Assembly: GCA_017614395.1 (NCBI GenBank)
Contig: JAGABX010000149.1
Location: forward strand, 1 to 52,257
Source: Eubacterium sp.
Lineage (GTDB): Bacteria > Bacillota > Clostridia > Lachnospirales > Lachnospiraceae
Length of the DNA stretch: 52,257 nucleotides
Reading direction: 5' to 3'
Both the position numbers and the translations under genes were made by a program. Under the pieces are notes generated by a model that did no database searches, had not been told where the DNA came from, and worked only from the letters and a program-made list of their open reading frames with translations. This document shows positions 28,147-37,952 of the stretch, in pieces; position 1 is the stretch's first letter; every line of letters starts with the position of its first letter.

Positions 28147-29280
28147 TTATTCCATCCAGATGGTTTCGATACACTCATTCAGGATTTCCTTCTGCTCATC
28201 ACTCATTGGCTGGTTGTTCTGCAGCTTAAATAATTCGCCTGCTATATCTATAGGCGATTTTTTTTCGATTTCCTCCAGCCTGGTAATCTCCTGCTGAGTC
28301 TGAGTACGCTTGTTATCATAACTGAGTTTCATTATGTTTGGATAGATTAACCGAAGTTTTCCGATGGCGTCCAAAATGTCATCCTCATCGGTCAGGATCA
28401 CATGCAAATAATCATCTGTCGCAGTGCCCTCATAAAATGATTTTGCCGTAACCTCCTCATAAGTACCCCTGATCTCTCTGAGATCGTGCAGAGGCTTCAG
28501 TTCCCGGGTAGATATTTTTATTTCAGTATCCTTGTCGGCGATTTCGATTACAGTCACTGACTTTTTATGATTTTTCTCTGAAAAAGAATACTTCAGCGGA
28601 GTCCCGGAATAACGGATCGTATCTCTTCCGATTCGTTGAGGGCCATGGAGATGTCCGAGAGCAACATAATCAAAACTGTCAAAAACATCAACACTTACCG
28701 CGTCGAGACCGCCTATGTTGATTTCCTCCGACTCACAGGTTGCAGCGCCTGCCACAAACTGGTGCGCTACGAGGATATTCCTCTCCGAGGTGTCTACGTT
28801 CATTTTTTCTATGGCAAGACGACACGCATCCGTATAATCCCTGATCTCCTCATCCGGGAAAAACGGTTTTATCATGGGCGGTTTAATAAACGGAAGCAAA
28901 TAGATGTTTACTCTGCCGTATTCATCATCGATTTCGTATTTCTTTGCATTCCCGTCATATTCGGGGGACAGATGGATTCCTGCCGTTTCCACGAGATCTG
29001 CATGATCCGACAGCCTGGTCGGCGAATCATGATTGCCGCTGATGGCGTACACCGGAATCTTTTTTTCAGCCAGGGACACTAAAAAGCCGTCCCACAGCTT
29101 CATGGCTTCCTCAGATGGAATCGATCTGTCGTAAACATCCCCTGCGATCAAAATTCCGTCGGGTGATTCGTCCCTTATAATCTCCAATATTTCCTTTAAA
29201 ATGTACTCCTGGTCATCCTTCATGGGAAATTCATTGACTCTTTTCCCCAAATGGAGATCGGAAATGTGGATTAGTTTCAT
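28147..29280 (-). CDS. sbcD: Exonuclease subunit SbcD (Mre11-like nuclease)
   Basis: A 377-residue metallophosphoesterase, the nuclease partner of SbcC. Phosphoesterase motifs are clear: ISDLHLGKR at the start, IAGDVYDRS, SGNHDSPTRLS, and ALGHLHGPQRI. These supply the two-metal site. The ATG at 29280 has GGAGG eight bases upstream; a TTG two codons earlier is less likely. A TATAAT-like -10 without a clear -35 lies in the gap to the divergent hybrid kinase gene. Confidence 0.95.
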   Translation of the reverse strand: MKLIHISDLHLGKRVNEFPMKDDQEYILKEILEIIRDESPDGILIAGDVYDRSIPSEEAMKLWDGFLVSLAEKKIPVYAISGNHDSPTRLSDHADLVETAGIHLSPEYDGNAKKYEIDDEYGRVNIYLLPFIKPPMIKPFFPDEEIRDYTDACRLAIEKMNVDTSERNILVAHQFVAGAATCESEEINIGGLDAVSVDVFDSFDYVALGHLHGPQRIGRDTIRYSGTPLKYSFSEKNHKKSVTVIEIADKDTEIKISTRELKPLHDLREIRGTYEEVTAKSFYEGTATDDYLHVILTDEDDILDAIGKLRLIYPNIMKLSYDNKRTQTQQEITRLEEIEKKSPIDIAGELFKLQNNQPMSDEQKEILNECIETIWME

Positions 29281-29424
29281 GATCAATACCTCCTTCTGTT
29301 GATATTAAAAACAATTATACAACAATAATAAATCCGGAATGGAAAATGTTTTCGTGAAGAGCCTGCGCACGGTTTCGCCACATCTTTGATTTTAACACGA
29401 CAACGTATTAATAGCAACTTTTTC

Positions 29425-29453
29425 TTGTAAACAGGCAAAATGTATGATATAAT
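29425..29453 (+). promoter_or_regulatory. Promoter for the hybrid kinase-thyX unit
   Basis: TTGTAA, 17 bases and a perfect TATAAT on the plus strand, 32 bases before the kinase ATG. The stretch 29287-29424 between the divergent genes holds no other feature I can support. Confidence 0.75.
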
Positions 29454-29485
29454 GACTTTGTGTGTTTTGTTTTGGGAGGGAAGAT

Positions 29486-32284
29486 ATGAGTGCATCAAAG
29501 AATCAAACTCCGGCTGAGAGTCAGAGCAGGAGCGGCAGCGTTCTCGACGAATATTCAAACAAGGTATTTAAATTAGTCGTTCTGATCGTTCCGTTTTTCT
29601 TTATATGCGGCAATACTGCAATGACTGTACTGCATTACATGGGTTTATATCCCGCGGTACAAGACGTGGCCATGTGGTGTTCAAACGCAATAGATATTAT
29701 CTATGTCATCATAGCTGTCAGGCTTGTAAAAACCAGCTATGGGCCGGATGGGCGTTTAATCCCCAAAAAACTCATGACCGCAAAATATGTGCTTTTAGTC
29801 ATGGTTGTGCTTCAGTGGAATCTGAACAGCTATATCTGTCCGTTTTCGGATTTCTGGGCTTATGCTCCTCTGTTTGTCATCGTACAGTCCTTTTTCTTTG
29901 ACGTTAAAATGGTGCGGCTGTCAACGATTCTGATCGTTGTGTCAATGCTGATTTCGTGGTTCATCAACGGCGAAAATCTGTTACCTCCGGACAATGACTT
30001 TTTCTATCTCAACCTCGCGTTCCGCGGAATAGGGCTCACGTTTACTCTCCTATCCATAAACATTGTTACATGGTTTGGAAAAGTGTTCATAATCGAGGTT
30101 GTTCTGTCCCGTGAAAAAGAACGCGAGATGCGGGAAAAAAGCTACGAATATGAACGAGAGGCCCGTGTTAAATCGGATTTCCTGGCAAACATGTCACATG
30201 AGATCCGTACTCCCATGAATGCTGTTATAGGTATGGCTGAAATAGCCATGCGTGATGAACTGCCACCCAGTGCCATGGACTGTCTGGCACAAATCCAAAA
30301 ATCCGGCAGAAATCTCCTGAATATCATAAATGACATTCTTGACTACTCGAAAATAGAATCGGGAAAGATGGAGATAATTCAGGAAAGATATGAGCCATTC
30401 CGTGAACTGAAAGACATATCAAACATATTGGCTACGAGAGTCGGTGACAAAAACATCCTGCTCTATTTTGTCATTGATACAAAAACTCCGCGCTTATTGC
30501 TCGGTGATGCCATGCGAATCAGACAGATTCTCATAAATCTTGCAAATAACGCTATTAAATTTACGCAAAAAGGAAGTGTATGTGTAACTGTTGACTGCGA
30601 GTATGCAGATGAGGATACGGTAAATCTGACTTACCATATCAAGGATACCGGAATAGGAATCAAAAAAGATGATATGGACAAGCTTTTTGTCAGCTTCCAG
30701 CAGGTTGATTCAAGGAGAAACCGTTCGGTTGAGGGTACCGGACTCGGTCTCGCGATCTCCCAGCGTCTGGTTGAGGCTATGGGAGGTTCTATAGGGGTTG
30801 ATTCCGTATATGGACAGGGTTCTGATTTCTATTTCACAATCCCCCAGACTGTTTTGGACTCATCTGTCGAATTGGTTGTTAATGATGCAGATCGCAAGCG
30901 CGCCATTATTATGGATAAATCTCAGAAAAGAATCGATTTCTTTACAAAGGAGACTGAGAGGCTCGGTGTAAAAAGCGATGTGATAGACGATCTGAGCGAA
31001 TATCGGATGATCCCCGATTGTTCCGATTATATATTCTTCAATTACAGTAATTACGACAGCAATGTTTTGGAATTCCTCGAAAGAAATCCGGAAATTACCG
31101 GCGTTGTCATCATCGATTTTAATTATGATTACACGTCGGATCTGGGTAATCTCTATATACTGAGACGACCGGTTTCCACACGTAAAATTGTAAAAGTATT
31201 AAACGACGAGATGGACGATGTCGAAATGAAGAGCGATAATGAGGCCTATATCATTAACTTCACTGCACCGACCGCAAATATCCTGATTGTCGACGACAAC
31301 GCTATCAACATTACCATTGCAAAGGGTCTCCTCGCGCCGATCAAAATGAATATAGATTCTGCTGTCAGCGGTCCTGAGGCAATAAATAAAATTCGTAAAA
31401 AGAGCTATGATATCGTGCTGATGGATCATATGATGCCCGGAATGGATGGCGTGGATGCTACGAAGATCATTCGTGAAACCATACCGGGCACGGACGATTT
31501 GGTTATAATTGCCCTGTCAGCCAATGCCATAGAGGAGGCCAGAAATATGTTCCTCAAATCAGGAATGAACGACTTTGTGGCAAAACCGATTGAAATCAGG
31601 GAACTGGTAGAAAAGATCAAAATATGGCTCCCTGATGAAAAAATAGAATATGCGGACACATCTGATATCCCGGTTCAGGAGGAACTCCCCGATACCTTGG
31701 ACGAATTTGATATGGTGGATGCGGATCGCGCCGCCGAGGCATTGGGCTCGCCGGAACTGTTCCGGATGATAGCGGAGGAATATTTCAAATCAGGTCAGGA
31801 AACCTATGACAGTATCATGGAATCATATACAAATGAGGACTACAAAAACTATACGATAAGGGTACATGCATTAAAAAGCAGTTCCCGTCAGATAGGTGCT
31901 TTCGATCTCGGTGACATGGCGGAGGCTCTCGAGTTGGCAGGTAAAAGCAACGATACTGATTACATTAAATCCAATACCGATGACCTGCTCAGCAAGTTTA
32001 GGAGATTGTTGGATGATCTGGCACCGATATTCCCGGGCTCAGAAACAGGTACTGAGTCAGATGATCTCCCCTTGCTCTCTGATGACAGTTTGCATGAAAT
32101 ACTGAATATACTGAGAGCCGCCTGCGATGATATGGATATAGACAGTATGGAGGAGGTTGGAAAAGAACTGAAAAACTACGCATGGTCTCCGGAGGTCAGC
32201 GACTCCCTCACAAAACTGTGCGAGGCGATTGACAGGATGGAGATCATAACATGCGAAGAAATACTGGATGAAATCACAGAATAG
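29486..32284 (+). CDS. Hybrid histidine kinase with receiver, HPt and a C-terminal helical extension
   Basis: A 932-residue membrane kinase. Residues 25-205 hold about six membrane segments with no known sensor fold. HisKA has [16 protein letters not shown] (H238), and the ATPase domain has NLANNAIKFTQKG, DTGIGI and GTGLGLAI. A receiver-like but degenerate domain at about 465-575 precedes a true receiver (ILIVDDN, D647 in LMDHMMPGMDG, K700). An HPt domain carries H794 in RVHALKSSSRQIG. The last 75 residues form a helical region that resembles the end of the kinase at 38823-43820. GGGAGGG precedes the ATG at 29486. thyX starts 12 bases after the stop, so the two are co-transcribed. Confidence 0.9.
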   Translation: MSASKNQTPAESQSRSGSVLDEYSNKVFKLVVLIVPFFFICGNTAMTVLHYMGLYPAVQDVAMWCSNAIDIIYVIIAVRLVKTSYGPDGRLIPKKLMTAKYVLLVMVVLQWNLNSYICPFSDFWAYAPLFVIVQSFFFDVKMVRLSTILIVVSMLISWFINGENLLPPDNDFFYLNLAFRGIGLTFTLLSINIVTWFGKVFIIEVVLSREKEREMREKSYEYEREARVKSDFLANMSHEIRTPMNAVIGMAEIAMRDELPPSAMDCLAQIQKSGRNLLNIINDILDYSKIESGKMEIIQERYEPFRELKDISNILATRVGDKNILLYFVIDTKTPRLLLGDAMRIRQILINLANNAIKFTQKGSVCVTVDCEYADEDTVNLTYHIKDTGIGIKKDDMDKLFVSFQQVDSRRNRSVEGTGLGLAISQRLVEAMGGSIGVDSVYGQGSDFYFTIPQTVLDSSVELVVNDADRKRAIIMDKSQKRIDFFTKETERLGVKSDVIDDLSEYRMIPDCSDYIFFNYSNYDSNVLEFLERNPEITGVVIIDFNYDYTSDLGNLYILRRPVSTRKIVKVLNDEMDDVEMKSDNEAYIINFTAPTANILIVDDNAINITIAKGLLAPIKMNIDSAVSGPEAINKIRKKSYDIVLMDHMMPGMDGVDATKIIRETIPGTDDLVIIALSANAIEEARNMFLKSGMNDFVAKPIEIRELVEKIKIWLPDEKIEYADTSDIPVQEELPDTLDEFDMVDADRAAEALGSPELFRMIAEEYFKSGQETYDSIMESYTNEDYKNYTIRVHALKSSSRQIGAFDLGDMAEALELAGKSNDTDYIKSNTDDLLSKFRRLLDDLAPIFPGSETGTESDDLPLLSDDSLHEILNILRAACDDMDIDSMEEVGKELKNYAWSPEVSDSLTKLCEAIDRMEIITCEEILDEITE

Positions 32285-32296
32285 GAGGATACATAA

Positions 32297-32944
32297 ATGA
32301 ATATCATCAAACCATCTGTTGAGATAATCGACATGGAGGATTATGACAAGATCATAAAAAAAATCGAAAGGATCGGTCGTGTCTGTTATAAATCCGAAAG
32401 TAATATCTCTGACGATTCTGCGGAACGGTTTATCGGGAATATACTCCGACGCGGGCATGAGTCCGTAATTGAGCACGAGGCCGTTACTGTCAGATTTGTC
32501 TGTGACCGTGGCGTGACACACGAGATAGTCCGTCATCGTATAGCCAGCTACTCTCAGGAAAGTACGAGATACTGTAATTATACCAGCGACAAATTCGGCA
32601 ACGCTATCACGGTGATCGATATAGCAGGCGGGTTCTCCTACGACCTTAACAGTCCCGAGGATCGGAAAAAATACGATATCTGGAAACGATCGATGGAGGA
32701 GTCGGAAAAAGCATATTTCGAGATGCTTGAGGCCGGCGCCACGCCGCAGGAAGCCCGTTCGGTCCTTCCGAATTCGCTTAAAACAGAGATCGTCATAACA
32801 ATGAATCTGCGCGCATGGAGAAACTTTTTCCGGTTACGCGTTGACAAGGCTGCCCATCCTCAGATGCGTGAGGTTGCCGGGATAGCCCTGAAGGAATTCA
32901 AGGAAAAACTCCCGTTGTTCTTTGAAGATATTTCCTTATCGTAA
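32297..32944 (+). CDS. thyX: Flavin-dependent thymidylate synthase ThyX
   Basis: A 215-residue ThyX, which methylates dUMP to dTMP using methylene-tetrahydrofolate and FAD. The ThyX motif RHRxxSxxxxSxR is seen as RHRIASYSQESTR (79-91). Also present are IEHEAVTVRFVCDRG and a C-terminal NLRAWRNFFRLRVD. Length is normal for the family. AGGAGG precedes the ATG. It lies 12 bases after a hybrid kinase gene with no promoter between, an odd operon partner for a nucleotide synthesis enzyme. A strong terminator follows. Confidence 0.96.
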   Translation: MNIIKPSVEIIDMEDYDKIIKKIERIGRVCYKSESNISDDSAERFIGNILRRGHESVIEHEAVTVRFVCDRGVTHEIVRHRIASYSQESTRYCNYTSDKFGNAITVIDIAGGFSYDLNSPEDRKKYDIWKRSMEESEKAYFEMLEAGATPQEARSVLPNSLKTEIVITMNLRAWRNFFRLRVDKAAHPQMREVAGIALKEFKEKLPLFFEDISLS

Positions 32945-32971
32945 TATCCCGTAACTACCCTCCTAACAGTG

Positions 32972-33012
32972 AAATAACCGGCGCCAAAACCATATCGGCG
33001 CCGGTTATTTTT
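32972..33012. terminator. Bidirectional intrinsic terminator
   Basis: AAATAACCGGCGCC and GGCGCCGGTTATTT form a perfect 14-base stem around an 11-base loop. It lies between the convergent thyX and the secreted-protein gene, with A/T flanks, and can serve both. Confidence 0.88.
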
Positions 33013-33026
33013 CATTTCATCTTAAC

Positions 33027-36000
33027 TTATCTGATCTTAACTCCTTTCGGAAGGCCGCTTGCCCTCACAAGCTTCGCAATTCTTTTGAACTGTTCCGTCG
33101 TTCCGGATATCCAGATAGTTGCTTTTTTTGAAATACCGTTGAAAGCGCCCTTTCCTATGGAAACCAGATTTGTTGACTTAATCGCTATATAGGTCAGTTT
33201 TGAATCGCCCTTAAATGCGTTGCTTCCGATTGACTGAACACCCTTGCCCATAGTCACGCTTGTCAGGTTTTTGTTCTTTTGAAAAGCACCCTTTCCGATG
33301 GTTTTAACACTGTTGCCTATACTTGCCTTTTTCAATTGAGGCATGGCTTTAAAAGCCATTTTTGCTATCGAGGTCACGGTGTAAACATCAGCGCCTGATT
33401 GTATTGTTTCCGGCAACTTCAGTGTTTGCCCCGACTTGCCTGTAATCGCAGACGCAGTAACCTCAACTTCATTACCTGTTATTACGGTATAGATTCTGGT
33501 AAAGATCGTCGATGTGAGTTTATCCTCTGTCGTTATCGTAGTCGCGCCCTCGACCGGTGTTATCCGCGTCACGCTGCTGTAATCACCATTTGATTCCGTT
33601 TTTGTTTCAGTCAGAACGCTCGCGCCGTCTGATCTCGTAGCCGTGATGGTTTCGGTAGATGATCCGTTAGCGTATTCCGTTTTTACGCTCACGCTGTTGG
33701 AGCCGTCATCCCCTATTGTCGTTGTAGTAGTTGTTGTCGACAGGACATTTCCGCCATCATCCCTCGTCTCCTCTGTCCTGACATCCGTGGTCGGAACCGG
33801 CTTGGCCGGAGTGTCACCTGTCGGTACAGGAGATATAACCGGGATCGGATCTGCAGTCGGAGCCGGAGCAGTTGTCGGCGCGGGAGCTAATGTCGGTATT
33901 GGTGATGATGTTGGCATGGCGCTCGGTTTCGGAGAACCACTTGGATCAGCCGGTTCTGAAGAACCCCCGCCGCCTGACGAACCGCCTCCGCCTGACGAGC
34001 CCCCGCCGCCTGAGGAACCACCTCCGCCTGAGGAGCCACCTCCGGATGAACCGCCTCCGCCTGATGAGGTAGGCTGAGGAGGTTGCGTCGGCGTACTCGT
34101 ATTTTCTGTCGTGAACGAGCCTTTTTTCAGTACGCTCTCATTTCCGGCTTTATCCACTGAAATTATTCCGTAATAGTAGGTTGTGTCTGCTGCAAGAGAG
34201 TTAAGAGTGAATACAGAGCCGGTCATAGCAGTTCCGTTTGTTTCAACATTATCCGCAGTTATCCGGGATTCATTTGTCGAATACCAGAGTTTTGTGCTCT
34301 CTACTCCGCTTCCGTTTTCGGTGATCGCAGAAATATTAACCTTTGCGGAAGAAGTCGTTTTATCCGTAATTGTAACATTGCCTATGACCGGTTTAGTTTT
34401 ATCGATTTTTATTGACAGAGTTTTGTTGGAACCCTTTGTAGTGCTTTCAGTGTCACCGGATGTTACAAGGCAGATGTTTCCGTTACCGTCTTTGATATAA
34501 AAAGTCTGTGATGTCTCACCCTCGGTTGCCACGGTAATTCCGTTCAACAATTCTGTTCCGGTGCTGCTGTACATCATATAACCGCTTGCCGCCGCGATCA
34601 CTACATCGTTTTTCTGCCATTTGGTCGGGTCAGCGTTAGCTCCGCCGGATTTAACGGTATACATTGTCGGCAGGAGGGGTTTTTGTTTTACCGTGAAGGC
34701 GACACCCGATTTTGTTCCCGTGAAATTCCCTGTTCCGGTTATCGTGATCGCCCCGTTCTCACCGACGCCTCCGCCGGAAGGCTGCGTGTAAGCGAGTGTA
34801 TAATCAGTATCCCCTGCCAATACATGGTTATTGTATGTCAGTGTTAATTGCGGGTAAGCAGGGGTTCCGGTATAATAGGATACCGGTACAGTACCGACAG
34901 TTACCCCATCAATATTTGCCTTCTCTATAGAAAAAGTTTTGCTCACGCTGCCGCGGTAATTCCCATTCGGCGAAGCCATCACAATGACCTTAGCCGTGTT
35001 TGTTCCGGCATTAGTATTGTTCTCATAATTAACCGTATATTGGCTCGAATCGATCGTGATGTCACTCAAAACAACCGATGTTACACCGGGTTTTATCTCA
35101 TCACCGCTGTAAACAAGTGATGTCGTGGAATCCAACGTAATAACAGCACCTGAAATACTCTGTTTATCCGTTGTTACCGTCAGACCATCACTTGAACCAG
35201 AGGCATCGGTGTTACCTGTTGATTTGAAGCGCTGATAAAAAACATAAACAGTATTTGGGGATAATCCCGTGAATGTCGGTGTCGAAACCCAGTTTGCCTG
35301 CAATGAACCATCCTGCTGTTTATAGTTATATTCGCAATCCCCAACCGCATTCAGGGTAACACTTGTTTCGGTTTTTGACGCCAATGTCGGTGCGGCAGGT
35401 GGATCTGAATTCGCTTTCTTTGTTATCACACCGGTATTGATCGACAAGGTTTGATCTGCAGCTATTCTGTAATTTCCGGTAGTTATTGCACCCGGCGTAA
35501 ATGTAATAGTCTTGTCTGTCCCGACATTTGCATTATCGTATACTGCTGTACCCGGTATTTCAACCTGCGTTGGCAAAACACCTGCCTGTGTACGTACAAC
35601 CGCATTAACGGCAGTTGTTCCGTCATAAACCTTTGAATATGAGCTTTCAGTGAACTCAAGATCAGACGAAACGAGTGTTTTAGGTTCAATAATAACCGAA
35701 ATAACATCTGAATCCACAGTAAAGGTCTCACCACCGGAGCGGGCCGTGAGAGTTACACTGTACCTGTATGTACCTGCAGGGAGGTCAGAACCCGGATCAT
35801 ATGTTGCCGATGTCGCATTGCTGATAGGAGTTTTATCTCCTGAGGCGCTTACCGAATACCACTGATATGAGAGCTCCGCCGTCTTTCCGTCCTTCAAAGA
35901 GGCAGTAGCGGTTAACTGCGATCCGCCTCCGTGGTAAGTTATTGTACCGTACATCGCAGAAGCGCTGAATCTGTCAACAGGACTTTCACCTGAACTGACA

Positions 36001-37907
36001 GTTACATTTAATTTGAGGGTTTTTCCGAATACATATCGAGGCACATATCCGGAATTCATATAATTTACATATGCATCAACCTCCAGTGTATATGAGCCCG
36101 GAGCAGATGGTCTGCCATCAAGCAGCGTGCTTCCGTTATACCATTTACACTCTATTCTGACATTACCCGGATCAACAGTCGTTGTTCCCTGCTTAAATGT
36201 AAAATTGCTTACCGTGGGATCTGTAACATTCCCTGATAAAAATGTTGTCGGATAATCATTATTAATTATCTCCGTTATCGGTCTCCTGAAAAAACTGATC
36301 GCATCCATTCCCGAAAGATTTGTTCCGATTGAGCTGAAGCTATTTTTTTGTTTAAAAGCTCCGTAAAAATACGACCTGTATTCAGAACATCCGGTTCCGG
36401 TGTGTGAATCATCGAGACCGAAAAGCACCTGAACAAATTCATTATCCGGACAATTCCTGATCACATCATTCATTTTTATCATAGCATTTTCCCACCCCGG
36501 ATCCGAAGCCGAGTCCGGTACATATGCAGAATACTTTTTATAATATGACTTGTCGGAATCCGAACCGATAGCAGAATTGCCAATGCTACTCGGAAGTGAA
36601 TATATCCACCCAAGGTTCCGTGTCAATATAGTATAAGATGTACCGGAATTAACCCCGGCGAAATGTTTTTTGCAGAAATCATTTTTCGGAATCAGATACC
36701 AGGAATACTCTGTATCTCCACGTGATGATTTATTGTTATTATTGTCATCCCACGTAGAGTCCAGATAATAATATGTCGATCCGTTGTCTAATGAAACAAG
36801 ATTCCATGCATGACCTCCTCCGTAATTCCCCTGTCCGTCAGTTGTTGAAAAACCCGTAACATAGACACTGGGGATATTGTAGTAATCTGTCAGAAACTCA
36901 AACGCTTTTGAATATCCTTCGCAGACAACCTTATTGTTTCCGTTGAATACGCCTATTATACTGTGCGCCTCTGTGGAGTCATCCGGTGTCGTTCCGTCCG
37001 GCAGGTATGCATAATCTACCTTTTTAATGATAGAATCGTGGATAGCCCGGACTTTTTCATAGGTATCATTACCGGCCGCCTCAACTGCCGGCGCAAAATA
37101 ATTCTCAATACCATTCACAATGGCCTGATCAATTGTATCTCTTGCAGCATCGGTAGCACAACCCGGATCACAGAACATGGAAACATCAGTCCAGCTGTTG
37201 TCATTATCCCGTAAATGAAAATAAGAAATGCCACTGGTCAGCCAATAGAACTGTGGGTTGTCCATGCGAAATGATGTAACCGCCTCGCAAGCATCAACCG
37301 CCGGTAGAAATGCCTTTGGATTTGTCTTATCCACCGGCGCAAAGCATATGATATTATTAGCAGCGCTAACATATGGGAACTCATCTGAACTTAACTGATC
37401 CAAATCCTTATTGCTCTTTGCAAATTTTTCCGCAAGCTCATACATATTATTGTATAATGAGCGTTGTTCGTCGGTTCTGAGCCGGTCATATCCGTAATGG
37501 GTTTTACCCTTTTCCAGGTACACATCATAAATGGTTGTTCCGCCTGATTTTTTTCGCGATCCGGTTTTTTTATCTTTTTGTATTTTTGCGTTTCGCTGAT
37601 CAGTTTTAGGTTTTACACCTGCAGACACTATATCCCCTGTTTCCTCCATGTCTCCTACAGGATAATCAACCCCTCCTATGGTCAGGGTATATCCGTCCTC
37701 GGAGAGTCCGTCCATTGAGAAATCAGTTTCCATGCCGGATCCTGAAATTTCCGAAACAGAAGTTTCCGGATCATTTGGTTCCGTTTTTGATTCCGACACT
37801 GCCCGGCTGATATTTGTTCCATGCGCAAAAGAAACTACCGGCGCATCTGCCAGTGTCAGACCGAATGCGATAACTATGGCGATTATTCTTCCAATTGTTT
37901 TTCTCAT
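33027..37907 (-). CDS. Secreted multidomain protein: transglutaminase-like, Ig/FN3-like, Gly-Ser linker, BspA-type LRR
   Basis: A 1626-residue exported protein. Residues 1-29 are a signal peptide (IIAIVIAFGLTLADA core). Residues 270-400 form a transglutaminase/protease-like core with a full triad: C329 in VVCEGYSKA, H366 in GGGHAWNL and D383 in YYLDSTWDD. Ig-like and YDG/FN3-like modules (about 540-1270) follow. A SSGGGG-type repeat linker then runs into a Pro/Ala/Thr-rich stretch. The C terminus (about 1510-1610) has BspA-type leucine-rich repeats (LKKASIGNSVKTIGKGAF, LTSVTMGKGVQSIGSNAF). No sortase signal or membrane anchor is seen. AAGGAGGG precedes the ATG. It follows the double-receiver gene by 45 bases. 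It could crosslink or cleave surface or host proteins; no target is known. Confidence 0.85.
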   Translation of the reverse strand: MRKTIGRIIAIVIAFGLTLADAPVVSFAHGTNISRAVSESKTEPNDPETSVSEISGSGMETDFSMDGLSEDGYTLTIGGVDYPVGDMEETGDIVSAGVKPKTDQRNAKIQKDKKTGSRKKSGGTTIYDVYLEKGKTHYGYDRLRTDEQRSLYNNMYELAEKFAKSNKDLDQLSSDEFPYVSAANNIICFAPVDKTNPKAFLPAVDACEAVTSFRMDNPQFYWLTSGISYFHLRDNDNSWTDVSMFCDPGCATDAARDTIDQAIVNGIENYFAPAVEAAGNDTYEKVRAIHDSIIKKVDYAYLPDGTTPDDSTEAHSIIGVFNGNNKVVCEGYSKAFEFLTDYYNIPSVYVTGFSTTDGQGNYGGGHAWNLVSLDNGSTYYYLDSTWDDNNNNKSSRGDTEYSWYLIPKNDFCKKHFAGVNSGTSYTILTRNLGWIYSLPSSIGNSAIGSDSDKSYYKKYSAYVPDSASDPGWENAMIKMNDVIRNCPDNEFVQVLFGLDDSHTGTGCSEYRSYFYGAFKQKNSFSSIGTNLSGMDAISFFRRPITEIINNDYPTTFLSGNVTDPTVSNFTFKQGTTTVDPGNVRIECKWYNGSTLLDGRPSAPGSYTLEVDAYVNYMNSGYVPRYVFGKTLKLNVTVSSGESPVDRFSASAMYGTITYHGGGSQLTATASLKDGKTAELSYQWYSVSASGDKTPISNATSATYDPGSDLPAGTYRYSVTLTARSGGETFTVDSDVISVIIEPKTLVSSDLEFTESSYSKVYDGTTAVNAVVRTQAGVLPTQVEIPGTAVYDNANVGTDKTITFTPGAITTGNYRIAADQTLSINTGVITKKANSDPPAAPTLASKTETSVTLNAVGDCEYNYKQQDGSLQANWVSTPTFTGLSPNTVYVFYQRFKSTGNTDASGSSDGLTVTTDKQSISGAVITLDSTTSLVYSGDEIKPGVTSVVLSDITIDSSQYTVNYENNTNAGTNTAKVIVMASPNGNYRGSVSKTFSIEKANIDGVTVGTVPVSYYTGTPAYPQLTLTYNNHVLAGDTDYTLAYTQPSGGGVGENGAITITGTGNFTGTKSGVAFTVKQKPLLPTMYTVKSGGANADPTKWQKNDVVIAAASGYMMYSSTGTELLNGITVATEGETSQTFYIKDGNGNICLVTSGDTESTTKGSNKTLSIKIDKTKPVIGNVTITDKTTSSAKVNISAITENGSGVESTKLWYSTNESRITADNVETNGTAMTGSVFTLNSLAADTTYYYGIISVDKAGNESVLKKGSFTTENTSTPTQPPQPTSSGGGGSSGGGSSGGGGSSGGGGSSGGGGSSGGGGSSEPADPSGSPKPSAMPTSSPIPTLAPAPTTAPAPTADPIPVISPVPTGDTPAKPVPTTDVRTEETRDDGGNVLSTTTTTTTIGDDGSNSVSVKTEYANGSSTETITATRSDGASVLTETKTESNGDYSSVTRITPVEGATTITTEDKLTSTIFTRIYTVITGNEVEVTASAITGKSGQTLKLPETIQSGADVYTVTSIAKMAFKAMPQLKKASIGNSVKTIGKGAFQKNKNLTSVTMGKGVQSIGSNAFKGDSKLTYIAIKSTNLVSIGKGAFNGISKKATIWISGTTEQFKRIAKLVRASGLPKGVKIR
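33955..34076 (-). repeat. Repeat encoding the Gly-Ser linker
   Basis: About seven units of 15-18 bases encode SSGGGG or SSGGG inside the secreted-protein gene. Such runs change length easily by slippage and give a flexible linker between the Ig-like part and the Pro-rich region. Confidence 0.7.
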
Positions 37908-37952
37908 GGGAGCCCTCCTTACTGTAGCGTTTCCTAATCACATAAATGTTAA

